Source: a virus
DNA: 64,000 bases
Strand: one strand, 5' to 3'
IMG/VR virus record: IMGVR_UViG_3300008450_000020
Span: 1-64,000 of that record
Shown here: one piece after another, positions 16,917 to 24,571 of the stretch
How the letters are laid out: each line of letters opens with the position of its first letter
Numbering within the stretch: the first letter of the stretch is position 1
Notes under the pieces: generated by a model
What the model saw: the letters and a program-made list of their open reading frames with translations, nothing else
What the model was told of the DNA's origin: nothing
Databases searched by the model: none
Position numbers and translations under genes: made by a program

Positions 16917-17713
16917 GATAATTCCAGTGTTTTTTGAAAGGTAATTTTCTTGGCTTGTTTTTCACCAAGATTACCGTTAATGAAAAATTGGTGAATTAAC
17001 GTATTAATCATACGAATACCAATCGTATTTTTTTCAAAAGAGTCTGTGAGAATTTTCATGATTGGATTCACTACATCTGCTTTTTTGGTTTTTGGAAATA
17101 GCGTTAAATATGTCTGCAACAAAACACTGTTTATCAGAATATTCTTCAAGTCTGCAAGAGTTACTTTTTCTAGACCATAAACTAAACCAACACGCCCTAA
17201 AAATTCAGTTTTAACACCGAATTCACGAAGACGATCGATATCAATGTTCTCTTCGCCATTGAATGCGCCGGCAAAGATGAATAAGACATTGTCTGTCTTG
17301 ATATTGATGTATTTACCAAAATCACCATAAACGGAGGCGGAGCCTTCTAATACTTTTAGGAATTCGTTTTGAACTCCGTTAGTAGTTTCATGGGCTAATG
17401 CGGAATTTGAATTTCCACTGATGAATAACTTATCGAATTCATCAACGAAACAAATCACAGGTTGTCCACCAAGTTGAGTTAGTGGAGCTAATGCTTTTGA
17501 TACGCTGTTACCAGCAGTACCTTCTTTTGTTAAGGCAGCAGCATTGACTTCAATAAAAGCCAACTTAAATTCTTCTGCCAAGGTTTGAATGATGTGGGAT
17601 TTCCCACTACCACTTGGTCCAGTAATAATGAAGTGAGGACGGATCATCGCTTCACTTGATTCAAATATACTGAGGATTTTGCGAATGCTATTGACGGTTT
17701 GTTCTGAAGACAT
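16907..17713 (-). CDS. AAA+ ATPase
   Basis: A 268-residue ATPase with Walker A TGPSGSGKS (31-39), Walker B VICFVDEFDKLF (Asp91, Glu92), and a pore-type and sensor region, FIFAGAFNG. The ClpX-like subtype (FVDEFDK) points to protein unfolding rather than DNA unwinding. It heads the unit after a terminator and is followed by an overlapping unknown gene and the MoxR gene, making two distinct AAA+ proteins side by side. Confidence 0.85.
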   Translation of the reverse strand: MSSEQTVNSIRKILSIFESSEAMIRPHFIITGPSGSGKSHIIQTLAEEFKLAFIEVNAAALTKEGTAGNSVSKALAPLTQLGGQPVICFVDEFDKLFISGNSNSALAHETTNGVQNEFLKVLEGSASVYGDFGKYINIKTDNVLFIFAGAFNGEENIDIDRLREFGVKTEFLGRVGLVYGLEKVTLADLKNILINSVLLQTYLTLFPKTKKADVVNPIMKILTDSFEKNTIGIRMINTLIHQFFINGNLGEKQAKKITFQKTLELSCH

Positions 17714-17731
17714 GATAGCCTCTAAAAAGAA

Positions 17732-17763
17732 TAAAAAAAAGCTTCCTACTCATAATAGGAAGC
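17732..17763 (-). terminator. Rho-independent terminator
   Basis: The stem GCTTCCTA / TAGGAAGC with a 7-base loop is followed on the - strand by eight T. It separates the 669-residue protein unit from the AAA+ operon. Confidence 0.9.
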
Positions 17764-17781
17764 CATGTAAACCAGGAAGAA

Positions 17782-18192
17782 TTAGTTGAGTTTTTTCAAT
17801 TCTGCAGCAATTTCTTCTTCAGACAAGCCAGCCAACTTTTCAGTTTGCTTCTGTGCCAGCAAATCAGTCAACTGACGTTTACGTTCAGCATTTTGTTGTG
17901 CATTCACTTTTGCAGCATTTTCTGATTGCTTATGTTCGATTACTGCTTTAACGATTTCCAGTTTGTTTTCCAGATCTTGTTTTGCAGGATTACGCGCAGA
18001 GTTAACAAAATCTTCTTCAGCAAATGCTTTGATAGCGCGATTGATTGTTTTCGCCAATGTGTTGAGGTCGTCACTGGAACGAGATTCTAAAGGCAAATGA
18101 AACAATTGTTCTACAGTCAATTGACCAACCTTAGAATCGAAGCGATATTGTTTTACTGCAGCGATGAAAAATAATTGATTTATGTTTTCCAT
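17782..18192 (-). CDS. Small helical protein, unknown
   Basis: A 136-residue protein. The second half is coiled-coil-like and Gln/Lys/Glu-rich (ENAAKVNAQQNAERKRQL, KLAGLSEEEIAAELKKLN). It follows the 669-residue protein and ends just before a strong terminator. No domain recognised. Confidence 0.6.
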   Translation of the reverse strand: MENINQLFFIAAVKQYRFDSKVGQLTVEQLFHLPLESRSSDDLNTLAKTINRAIKAFAEEDFVNSARNPAKQDLENKLEIVKAVIEHKQSENAAKVNAQQNAERKRQLTDLLAQKQTEKLAGLSEEEIAAELKKLN

Positions 18193-18203
18193 GATTTTCT
18201 TTC

Positions 18204-20213
18204 TTAGAAAGTTACGTTGTAAATACCTTGAATTTCTTTTCCTGTAGCCCGGATAATTACTTTATCTGAGCGTGTGGAAGAGAAGCCTAAACCACTCAAT
18301 TGATCTTGAGTAGGTTCGCATTTGATCTTGCTACCCAAGATTTCAAATGTTTTACGATGTTGAGTTAATGCAGTGTTCAAGAATTCATTAAAGAATCCTC
18401 GAACAGGTTGATCATTCTTGCATTTATCAATGAAGAAGAAATGATGCAAATTGCCTTTTGCTTCTTCGCTATCCCAGTGATTAGGAGAGAACATAATCGT
18501 ATTTACTTTCGTAAATTGATTTGTAGAGATACCCCATTTATCTTGAGAGATGGATGAAGAAGTTAATCCTTTTGTTGGGATGAATTCAGTAACTACACCA
18601 TTTTTTATTTTGAATGTAGCAATTGATTGATTACCAGAAAAATCACCTTGTTTAGACAACGTATGTACTACACCGGCATTAACCAATTCAAACGAAAAGC
18701 CTTTGTTTTCATTGGAACGCTTGGAATACATATTGCTCCAGATAGAATATTCCCCATCTTTAGGGTTATCCCATGTGATATTTTCTACTGGCTCAGTAGT
18801 ACGAGAACCTGGGCCATTGGCATCAATGTCCAAGAAACCGCCATCTCTTCCACGAGAATTATGGAAGCAGATAATCTCACCTGAAGGTGTTTTTACATGT
18901 AAATCTTGGTCATCGATATTGAACCACGCCAGTGAACAACGTAAGGTAGCATTTGTTTTGCCTCCTTTAGCTTTCACACGAGTTTCAATTAATGAGTCAG
19001 TTACCCCACCTTCGTATGCCCAACCAAACTCATTTTTCCATTGGAAGAGAGGAGTGGCACCTACAGGATGTTGTGGAGCAGTCAAGGTTACAAAGTTACC
19101 TTGATGACGGTTTTCAACGTACAGCTCGATTGAAGAAGCTTTAGGTAAGATGCTCACCATAAAGTCAGCAATCTTGATATCTTTGGCTTTAGTGATATCA
19201 ACTGGTTTCTCTTTCATGTCAGCTAAAGCTAAGCCAAGCAAACCCTCTTTAAGCTGGTTTTGAACAGAGTTATCTACCCAGAGAACATTCTGAACACTGA
19301 TGTCAGAAAGATTCGCCATACGGCGCTCTAGGCTCTCTTCCAAACCTAGAGATTTGATTGTATCAACGGCTTGCTTTGCCATTGTCGGTGTGACCAATGA
19401 TGTTGGATGCTTGTAATTTACAGGATCAACTTTGACACCATAAGCACGTACAGCTACGTCCAAGTCCATACCATCAGATAGATCAACTGCTAATGTGCCG
19501 ATCACTGTATTGCGGAAGCGTGCAGAAGGTTTATTGTAGTTTTCCCAAACAAACAAATCCTTGTTAGTTGCTTTGATGAATTCTTTTTTCAAACCAATGA
19601 ATTCATCTACTGCGCGTTTGAATTCTTCACCACGATAAAGAGGTTTGTTTTCTTTATCGTTAATCATGTCCATGATGTCAACTAAGACATCCAAAGTGAT
19701 TTCTGTTAAACCACGTTTCATGACTTGAACGATTGCATTAATACTGCCTGTTTCTTCACCTACTTTTTGTGTGTAAGCATGTGCAGGAACTACACCATGA
19801 AAGTGTTTCCAAGTCTTTACAGCACCGGACTCCAACAATTGTTTTGTTGATTCATTGCCATAAGTCTTTTCGTTAGAGAAGAATACTTTTTCAATTGGTT
19901 TAGATAAGACCAATTCATGTAAAGCTTTGGCAACTACATCATAAGGATATTCCAAACCAGGAACATCCCAGATTGTGCTCACAACACCATCTTTGATAGT
20001 AACTAAGTTGCCCAAGTTACGGATGAAGTTACTGCAGCAATTACAAGAATGCTCTGTACGAGTCAAGTAGATTGGATCAGTACCTTCAGGAAATGCTTTG
20101 AGATAAGCATCAAACAATTCATTACGATCTGCTGTCACTTCATACAAAATGTTCTTTGCCATTGCAGAGTATTTAGTATGGATTGCTTTAGCAAAAGAGG
20201 AAAAATTAGACAT
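18204..20213 (-). CDS. Large unknown protein with cysteine cluster and YfaP/DUF2135-like beta domain
   Basis: A 669-residue protein. The N-terminus has TRTEHSCNCCSNFIRNLG, a Cys/His cluster likely to bind metal. The middle is helical. Residues about 395-500 form a beta domain starting RCSLAWFNIDDQDLHVKTP, followed by FLDIDANGPGSRTTEPVENI, the pattern of DUF2135/YfaP domains. The last 150 residues include FSPNHWDSEEAKGNLHHFFF. Proteins of this size lie near the AAA+/VWA genes in N4-like phages. Function unknown. Confidence 0.7.
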   Translation of the reverse strand: MSNFSSFAKAIHTKYSAMAKNILYEVTADRNELFDAYLKAFPEGTDPIYLTRTEHSCNCCSNFIRNLGNLVTIKDGVVSTIWDVPGLEYPYDVVAKALHELVLSKPIEKVFFSNEKTYGNESTKQLLESGAVKTWKHFHGVVPAHAYTQKVGEETGSINAIVQVMKRGLTEITLDVLVDIMDMINDKENKPLYRGEEFKRAVDEFIGLKKEFIKATNKDLFVWENYNKPSARFRNTVIGTLAVDLSDGMDLDVAVRAYGVKVDPVNYKHPTSLVTPTMAKQAVDTIKSLGLEESLERRMANLSDISVQNVLWVDNSVQNQLKEGLLGLALADMKEKPVDITKAKDIKIADFMVSILPKASSIELYVENRHQGNFVTLTAPQHPVGATPLFQWKNEFGWAYEGGVTDSLIETRVKAKGGKTNATLRCSLAWFNIDDQDLHVKTPSGEIICFHNSRGRDGGFLDIDANGPGSRTTEPVENITWDNPKDGEYSIWSNMYSKRSNENKGFSFELVNAGVVHTLSKQGDFSGNQSIATFKIKNGVVTEFIPTKGLTSSSISQDKWGISTNQFTKVNTIMFSPNHWDSEEAKGNLHHFFFIDKCKNDQPVRGFFNEFLNTALTQHRKTFEILGSKIKCEPTQDQLSGLGFSSTRSDKVIIRATGKEIQGIYNVTF

Positions 20214-20442
20214 GTTTATTTCTTTCGTTATTTAATTGGTTTAGAAGAGTGTTGTGATACATCATCAGGATGGATACCAATTCATTTTTGTCTGTAATTG
20301 GTAATTTAGATTCAGCAAGAGAAATAACTTCTTCCAGTGAATCCATTGAAGGAAAGAGACTCATTTGTACCGCACGGAGTAGCGGGTCAAGTTCTTTCTT
20401 TTCTGGGGTGCTTTTGTTGTTAGACAATTGTTCTTGGGTCAT
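20206..20442 (-). CDS. Small acidic/helical protein
   Basis: A 78-residue protein with an AAGGT ribosome site. Its start lies inside the end of the HTH gene and its end overlaps the 669-residue gene. A helical stretch (SMDSLEEVISLAESKLPI) is visible, but no family. The coding sequence contains the element GCACGGAGTA (on the + strand) also found at 30582-30591. Confidence 0.55.
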   Translation of the reverse strand: MTQEQLSNNKSTPEKKELDPLLRAVQMSLFPSMDSLEEVISLAESKLPITDKNELVSILMMYHNTLLNQLNNERNKHV

Positions 20443-20773
20443 GAATAGTTACCTTGTTATTTTTATCCAATAACAGAGGTAATTGCTGCGTATTTGCTAT
20501 TGGTTTGTTTTTGTTAGTGGAAGTAAAATCTTCAAGTATTTTTTTGAGTTGATTGTAAGTAACTTGATGTTTTACCGTGAGTTGATAAATGGCATATTGC
20601 ATACCTTGATAACGCTCTTGATGAGTCGCTACACCGGCTTCGATAAGCACACGTTGGATTGTTCTAGATGAAGTGCTATAAGCTGCTGCAAGCTGTTTCA
20701 TGTTCATCTGATGGCTTTGCCATTGATAAACAATATTCTTCTTTTGGAGAGGGGTTAAAGATTTAACAGTCAT
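20420..20773 (-). CDS. HTH DNA-binding protein, probable regulator
   Basis: A 117-residue protein. I chose the ATG at 20773, preceded by a strong CGGAGGAAG site, over an upstream start inside the neighbouring gene. LTPLQKKNIVYQWQSHQMNM, then KQLAAAYSTSSRTIQRVLIE, is a homeodomain-like/resolvase-type helix-turn-helix at about 10-45. It probably binds DNA to regulate middle or late genes; no target is known. Confidence 0.7.
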   Translation of the reverse strand: MTVKSLTPLQKKNIVYQWQSHQMNMKQLAAAYSTSSRTIQRVLIEAGVATHQERYQGMQYAIYQLTVKHQVTYNQLKKILEDFTSTNKNKPIANTQQLPLLLDKNNKVTIHDPRTIV

Positions 20774-21026
20774 CAGGATCTTCCTCCGGAGAGTGGGCGG
20801 GTTTGTTGATTGAATACAAATGAGGGAATTGAGTGGCATTGCCAAAATGTCCTCTTTTTTTATCTAAAGAAACAATTACAGGCCCCTCACTACAATTCCA
20901 CCAAACAGAATCGGTAATATTGACTACGCCATCTGCAATAAGTAACTCATCAGGATTTAATAGTAATGGGCCTATATCCTTGGTTTTGTGAATCAACTTT
21001 GCCTGTTCTGGTGTAAATATGATCAT
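20763..21026 (-). CDS. Small hypothetical protein
   Basis: An 87-residue protein (MIIFTPEQAKLIHKTKDIGP ...). It contains SVWWNCSEGPVIVSLDKKRG and an acidic end that carries the ribosome site of the HTH gene. First gene after a 94-base spacer with direct repeats and a hairpin. No family recognised. Confidence 0.55.
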   Translation of the reverse strand: MIIFTPEQAKLIHKTKDIGPLLLNPDELLIADGVVNITDSVWWNCSEGPVIVSLDKKRGHFGNATQFPHLYSINKPAHSPEEDPDDC

Positions 21027-21039
21027 AAAAAGTCCTTAC

Positions 21040-21059
21040 TATATAGTCTTTATATAGTC
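21040..21059 (-). repeat. Direct repeat TATATAGTC x2, possible promoter/operator
   Basis: Two copies of TATATAGTC (21040-21048 and 21051-21059) lie eleven bases apart, just upstream of the 20763-21026 gene. With the hairpin at 21092-21112 they suggest a regulatory region for the following leftward genes. No known consensus could be assigned. Confidence 0.4.
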
Positions 21060-21091
21060 AAAAATTGAAAATTGGAGAGGTTAGAATATCG

Positions 21092-21112
21092 TACTTGTCA
21101 GTTTGACAAGTA
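21092..21112. promoter_or_regulatory. Perfect 8-bp inverted repeat
   Basis: TACTTGTC / GACAAGTA with a 5-base spacer. There is no following T-run on the - strand, so it fits an operator or RNA-stability hairpin better than a terminator. Confidence 0.4.
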
Positions 21113-21120
21113 TAAAAGAA

Positions 21121-21981
21121 CTACTTAGAAGTATTTACTTGTGCTGGTGGTAGTGGTAAAGGCATCCAATGGCTTACATAACATGCCGAAGGCATTGATG
21201 AAAGATCAAACTTACCGTTGATAAATCTAAACTCAGTAAATCTAGTGCCGTAAGATAAGTTACTTCTTGATTTCACAAAGACATCAACAAAACGGTCACC
21301 TTCTGGCAAACGATCTTCAACGCTAATCCAACTCTCTTGCTTCACTGGCTCAATGAATGGCGGCTCAAAACCTGCATCAATCATCAATTTCTGAACATTC
21401 ACAGGAATTGCTCGGAAGTCATGCGCACAGTTTGGGCAAATAACGTGATCGTCGTTAGGCGTCTTGCTCACTGGCTCTTGTGTTTGAGCACTCAGTTTTC
21501 CCATGCGGCTCAACCACTCATTATGCCTAGCAGTGTCTGAATCAGTTTGGGTATCTTGCTCTTGTGCTGGCGATGGGCAATCAGGCTTTGGCGCACCAAA
21601 ATCATGCAGATCCCATGCTTGACCGCAATCTGAGCAAGTATCTTTGCTTTTTTGTTTCACTGGTCGTTGAGCCTTGAAAACAGGATTCGGAATATCGCCA
21701 ACTGCATGAGTTCCGCAATTCTTTGCTCCACACCCTTGGCACTGTGTTTCGTGTTCGCAAGTGCATATCACGCAACCGCATGGCTGATATTTAGCCATTT
21801 CGTTACCGTAACCAATATGGTTTGCTGATAGTGCAGCACCTTCTTTAAACCAAGAAAATGCTGTGCTAGTATCGTCATTAACATAACTTCCATCTTGGTG
21901 TGTAGAAAAATCATGACCAGTTATGCCGCGATCAAGATTTGAATATCGCGCTTCAAACAATTCTCTTATCTGTTCTTCCAT
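21121..21981 (-). CDS. DUF551-type protein with cysteine clusters
   Basis: A 286-residue protein. I chose the ATG at 21981 (GGAGAA before it) over an upstream start in the neighbour. The C-terminal 65 residues start WISVEDRLPEGDRFVDVFVK and end near SHWMPLPLPP, the DUF551 signature, a phage domain of unknown function. The N-terminal part has many cysteines (CGCVICTCEHETQCQGCG, then CSDCGQAWD, CPNCAHDF), suggesting several zinc sites. Function unknown. Confidence 0.75.
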   Translation of the reverse strand: MEEQIRELFEARYSNLDRGITGHDFSTHQDGSYVNDDTSTAFSWFKEGAALSANHIGYGNEMAKYQPCGCVICTCEHETQCQGCGAKNCGTHAVGDIPNPVFKAQRPVKQKSKDTCSDCGQAWDLHDFGAPKPDCPSPAQEQDTQTDSDTARHNEWLSRMGKLSAQTQEPVSKTPNDDHVICPNCAHDFRAIPVNVQKLMIDAGFEPPFIEPVKQESWISVEDRLPEGDRFVDVFVKSRSNLSYGTRFTEFRFINGKFDLSSMPSACYVSHWMPLPLPPAQVNTSK

Positions 21982-21983
21982 GA

Positions 21984-22265
21984 TTATTCTCCAAAATATT
22001 GCCAAGCTATTGCATTACATTTTGCATGTACTGCACCTATGGTCATGCTTGTCTTGTGATTGTGATGTAAGTGAATTGGGTTGTTGAAGAAGCCAATTGG
22101 GAAGAGTGCCTTATTAATTGTAAAGTCAAAGTGTCTTGCCGGCCCGGATAACGGATGTCCACATTCAGAACACTTGCCTTCTTGTTCTTCAACGTATTGC
22201 TCACGTACAGCTTTACGCTGCTTAGTTGTGAGCTTGGTGTAATCAATTGGTAGAGTGAATTCCAT
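21984..22265 (-). CDS. HNH-endonuclease-like zinc protein
   Basis: A 93-residue protein with CSECGHPL, then IHLHHNHKTSMTIGAVHAKC. It shows a Cys2 knuckle, an HHNH run and a second His/Cys pair, the arrangement of small HNH nucleases or their inactive phage relatives. It overlaps the previous gene by 23 bases and lies two bases upstream of the next ATG. A nuclease activity is plausible but not shown. Confidence 0.6.
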   Translation of the reverse strand: MEFTLPIDYTKLTTKQRKAVREQYVEEQEGKCSECGHPLSGPARHFDFTINKALFPIGFFNNPIHLHHNHKTSMTIGAVHAKCNAIAWQYFGE

Positions 22266-22473
22266 ATTTAACTTTCAGTTTAATCTTTGGTTTAGGATTT
22301 ACCCAAACACGGGTAGTTGAATGAATAGTTAAGCAGTGATTGTCATATAAGCGTTTGCAAATTATTGTGATTCGATTTTGTACAACAGAATTTCTGATGA
22401 CTTTATATCGTTCACCATAACGCAAAACAGTCACGTAACTCCCTACAGGTACTTTACCTAATCTAGTGAGCAT
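22243..22473 (-). CDS. Small basic beta-rich protein
   Basis: A 76-residue protein (MLTRLGKVPVGSYVTVLRYG ...). The repeated beta pattern and basic charge suggest an SH3-like or nucleic-acid-binding fold, but this is a guess. It lies between two overlapping neighbours. Confidence 0.55.
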   Translation of the reverse strand: MLTRLGKVPVGSYVTVLRYGERYKVIRNSVVQNRITIICKRLYDNHCLTIHSTTRVWVNPKPKIKLKVKYGIHSTN

Positions 22474-22475
22474 GA

Positions 22476-22826
22476 TTAACCTTTGGGAAGGGTATCTTCA
22501 AAAGACTCATGTTGTTCTCCTATTGTTCTGATTTGATTACTGTTACTACAGTTCATCATATGTAAACGTAAGCCAATGTTGTTACCTCGTCCTAGTTGAT
22601 GATCTAACCAACCAATACAGTGAGCATCGTCAGTTTCATGACAAGCCATAGCAGATAATGGTTTATTTAGATCAGGTAAAGATCCTGACTCAGCAATTGT
22701 GCTACTGAGATTAGCGTGTTTGGTTTCACAGTAACCGTTAGGAATGTCATGAGGATTTACCCCCACTTTCCAAGGACATTTTTTACACTGCACTGTGCGT
22801 TTGAGATTCCATGATTTAGTCGACAT
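22476..22826 (-). CDS. DUF6283-like cysteine-rich protein
   Basis: A 116-residue protein. I chose the ATG at 22826, which overlaps the stop region of the 43-codon gene, over one at 22847. The sequence has CKKCPWKVG, GYCETKHA, MACHETDDAHCIGWL and GRGNNIGLRL, resembling DUF6283 phage proteins (C-x-x-C-P-W ... C-H ... C-x-G-W-L). Metal binding is likely, function unknown. Confidence 0.6.
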   Translation of the reverse strand: MSTKSWNLKRTVQCKKCPWKVGVNPHDIPNGYCETKHANLSSTIAESGSLPDLNKPLSAMACHETDDAHCIGWLDHQLGRGNNIGLRLHMMNCSNSNQIRTIGEQHESFEDTLPKG

Positions 22827-22947
22827 ATAGATACATAGCTCCTGCAAAGATTACCCATCCTGAGTATTCGACTTTAAAGTAAACACCAATTAAACCAGTG
22901 ATTACTAAAACTGTTGCACAGATAGGTTTGATGATTTCTTTTCTCAT
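22816..22947 (-). CDS. Short membrane protein (43 residues)
   Basis: A 43-codon gene. Its ATG overlaps the previous TGA (ATGA), and its end overlaps the next start by eleven bases. It is hydrophobic almost throughout: IKPICATVLVITGLIGVYF, then WVIFAGAMYLYV, giving two short membrane segments. Coupling on both sides supports it. Function unknown. Confidence 0.6.
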   Translation of the reverse strand: MRKEIIKPICATVLVITGLIGVYFKVEYSGWVIFAGAMYLYVD

Positions 22948-23144
22948 TTCATACTCACTAAAAAAGGTGAATTGTGATAAGCCCAGTTGAGAATTCCATA
23001 AGCTGCAATAAGCAGGATAAAGACAGTGAGTAAATCCCCTTTCTTATTTCCTCCTAATACTGAGTTAACAAACAGCACGATTAAACCAATGAGAAAAAAG
23101 AATAGTCCTATGCAAACTAAAACTAAGAAGTCAATGATTGCCAT
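22944..23144 (-). CDS. Small two-helix membrane protein
   Basis: A 66-residue protein with membrane segments at about 4-28 (DFLVLVCIGLFFFLIGLIVL) and 38-58. It is followed by the short 43-codon membrane gene. Unknown role. Confidence 0.6.
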   Translation of the reverse strand: MAIIDFLVLVCIGLFFFLIGLIVLFVNSVLGGNKKGDLLTVFILLIAAYGILNWAYHNSPFLVSMK

Positions 23145-23146
23145 GA

Positions 23147-23629
23147 TTAATCCTTATGATCCATGAGTTTTACGTCGTTATTTCCATCTTTCCAGCCTTG
23201 CTCATAAGACTGTCTTTGGAGATAAGCTACTGCAGAGCGTTCACTGAAGTAAGGTGAATTTGGGTTAGGTACTTCTAAACCAGCACTGATTGCCATATTA
23301 TTGATACGATGCATCTCAGCTACGTATTCTTGGTTTATAGAAGCAGCTTGCTCAAGTTCTTTAACCCTTGCTTCTTCCAGGGTTAACAATCGATGCCATG
23401 TTGAATTGGATTCTTGTAATATCCTTTCAGCATCAAGAAGTTTTTGATCATAAGCTTTTACTAAGTCAGCTATCCGATTTACCTGTGATTGCGCGGTAGG
23501 CATCTCTCTCCACATTGCCAGAAATACTTTTCTCCATGTGTCCGGTGTACCTCTACGATATAGATCTTCAACAGCTTCTGCTGCTGCAATCATTTTATCT
23601 GTAACGATAGGCTCTTGATGGTTATTCAT
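23147..23629 (-). CDS. Unknown helical protein
   Basis: A 160-residue protein. I chose the ATG at 23629 with a GAGGAAAAAG site over an earlier start inside the previous gene. Residues 10-40 (VTDKMIAAAEAVEDLYRRG) and a central coiled coil are followed by SERSAVAYLQRQSYEQGW. Similar small helical proteins are common in phage accessory operons. No function recognised. Confidence 0.6.
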   Translation of the reverse strand: MNNHQEPIVTDKMIAAAEAVEDLYRRGTPDTWRKVFLAMWREMPTAQSQVNRIADLVKAYDQKLLDAERILQESNSTWHRLLTLEEARVKELEQAASINQEYVAEMHRINNMAISAGLEVPNPNSPYFSERSAVAYLQRQSYEQGWKDGNNDVKLMDHKD

Positions 23630-23840
23630 CTTTTTCCTCATAAAGTTTACGAGTCCATTCAATGGAAAATCCTGCGTAGTCATAACAACGCAAAGTAAAT
23701 TCAGGACTCAGAGTAGTAACTTTCTTGTTACGTATCCGAGATAAAACTGCCGGGTTTAGACAGGGCTTATTACAGAGATCTGAATCATTTCTCGGTTTCA
23801 GTTCTCGGTATAAAGCATTTAAAAGTGTGCGCATTGTCAT
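23622..23840 (-). CDS. Small basic protein with HTH-like helices
   Basis: A 72-residue protein. The segment CLNPAVLSRIRNKKVTTLSP looks like the recognition helix of an XRE-type helix-turn-helix (Asn/Pro-A-x-x-S-R-I-R-x-x), as in small Cro-like regulators. It is first in its unit after a terminator. Two starts are possible (23840, 23834). Confidence 0.55.
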   Translation of the reverse strand: MTMRTLLNALYRELKPRNDSDLCNKPCLNPAVLSRIRNKKVTTLSPEFTLRCYDYAGFSIEWTRKLYEEKDE

Positions 23841-23880
23841 GATTAGGGTCTTTATTTTTTACATCTAATTATCTTAGAAA

Positions 23881-23913
23881 GAAAAAATAAAGCCTCTAAT
23901 TAAAGAGGCTTTA
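23881..23913 (-). terminator. Rho-independent terminator
   Basis: AAAGCCTCT / AGAGGCTTT with a 6-base loop is followed on the - strand by ATTTTTTC. It ends the single-gene unit 23942-24457. Confidence 0.9.
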
Positions 23914-23941
23914 TTGTGTTTTATAAAGTCAAGTGACTTTA

Positions 23942-24457
23942 TTATTTTGCGTTGTTACGCGCATTGAATGCATCTACCAAATGTAACAAAGTAGAAATAG
24001 AATGCATTGCTGTTGTTTCTTCTGTGGTAGCTTCATTAGCATCACGCATAAATACTTCACCACCGATTTGGTGGATTTCAATCAGATTTTTGCAATCTAC
24101 CGGTGTGAGGTTGTTGAGTGCTGGATGTATATCTGTCGCTCTTGCAGGCAAGAATTTTTCCAAACTATCTAAAGTAGATGTGAGTTCTGCTTTATGTTCT
24201 TGGCATTCACCACAACAATCTTTTTCTTGCGCTTCATCTGGAATGGTTTCGCCAGATTCAAATTGTTTTATCGCAGCAGCAATTGCAGCTTCAATGCCAC
24301 CGGCTTTTTGTACATCTTCATCTGAAAGTATGATGGATTGCACTTTAGCGCCAGAATTGTTAATTTGAGATTTAAGGAATTTTTTGAAAAGAGCTTCAGT
24401 TAAAGCTGCTTTAGCTAATTCTTCTTTAGTTGGCTCTGTATTTTTTGAGTTTGACAT
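23942..24457 (-). CDS. Unknown protein, first gene after the early terminator
   Basis: A 171-residue protein bracketed by two strong terminators, hence probably its own transcript. It has a helical N-terminus (TKEELAKAALTEALFKKFLK), a CCGECQEH cysteine cluster near residue 85, and a C-terminal helix (SISTLLHLVDAFNARN). Not recognised. Confidence 0.6.
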   Translation of the reverse strand: MSNSKNTEPTKEELAKAALTEALFKKFLKSQINNSGAKVQSIILSDEDVQKAGGIEAAIAAAIKQFESGETIPDEAQEKDCCGECQEHKAELTSTLDSLEKFLPARATDIHPALNNLTPVDCKNLIEIHQIGGEVFMRDANEATTEETTAMHSISTLLHLVDAFNARNNAK

Positions 24458-24483
24458 ACAATTTCCTATAGGATTGTGAGGAA

Positions 24484-24520
24484 TAAAAAAAAATGAGACA
24501 CCTCAATTAAGAGATGTCTC
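24484..24520 (-). terminator. Strong terminator closing the early region
   Basis: On the - strand, GAGACATCTC / GAGGTGTCTC (10 bp with one G-T pair, 6-base loop) is followed by A and nine T. It lies directly after RNAP2. In N4 the early transcript also ends after the RNAP2 gene, so this is the likely end of vRNAP-driven transcription. Confidence 0.9.
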
Positions 24521-24571
24521 GGCACTACTACTTCAAAATAGGGGCAGGATGCCCCATGAAAGTTAATTGAA

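Noticed and set aside
18466-18480. TTCGC-containing sequence as another early promoter hairpin on the opposite strand
   Set aside because: It does not complete GCTTCGC and lies within coding sequence of the 669-residue protein.
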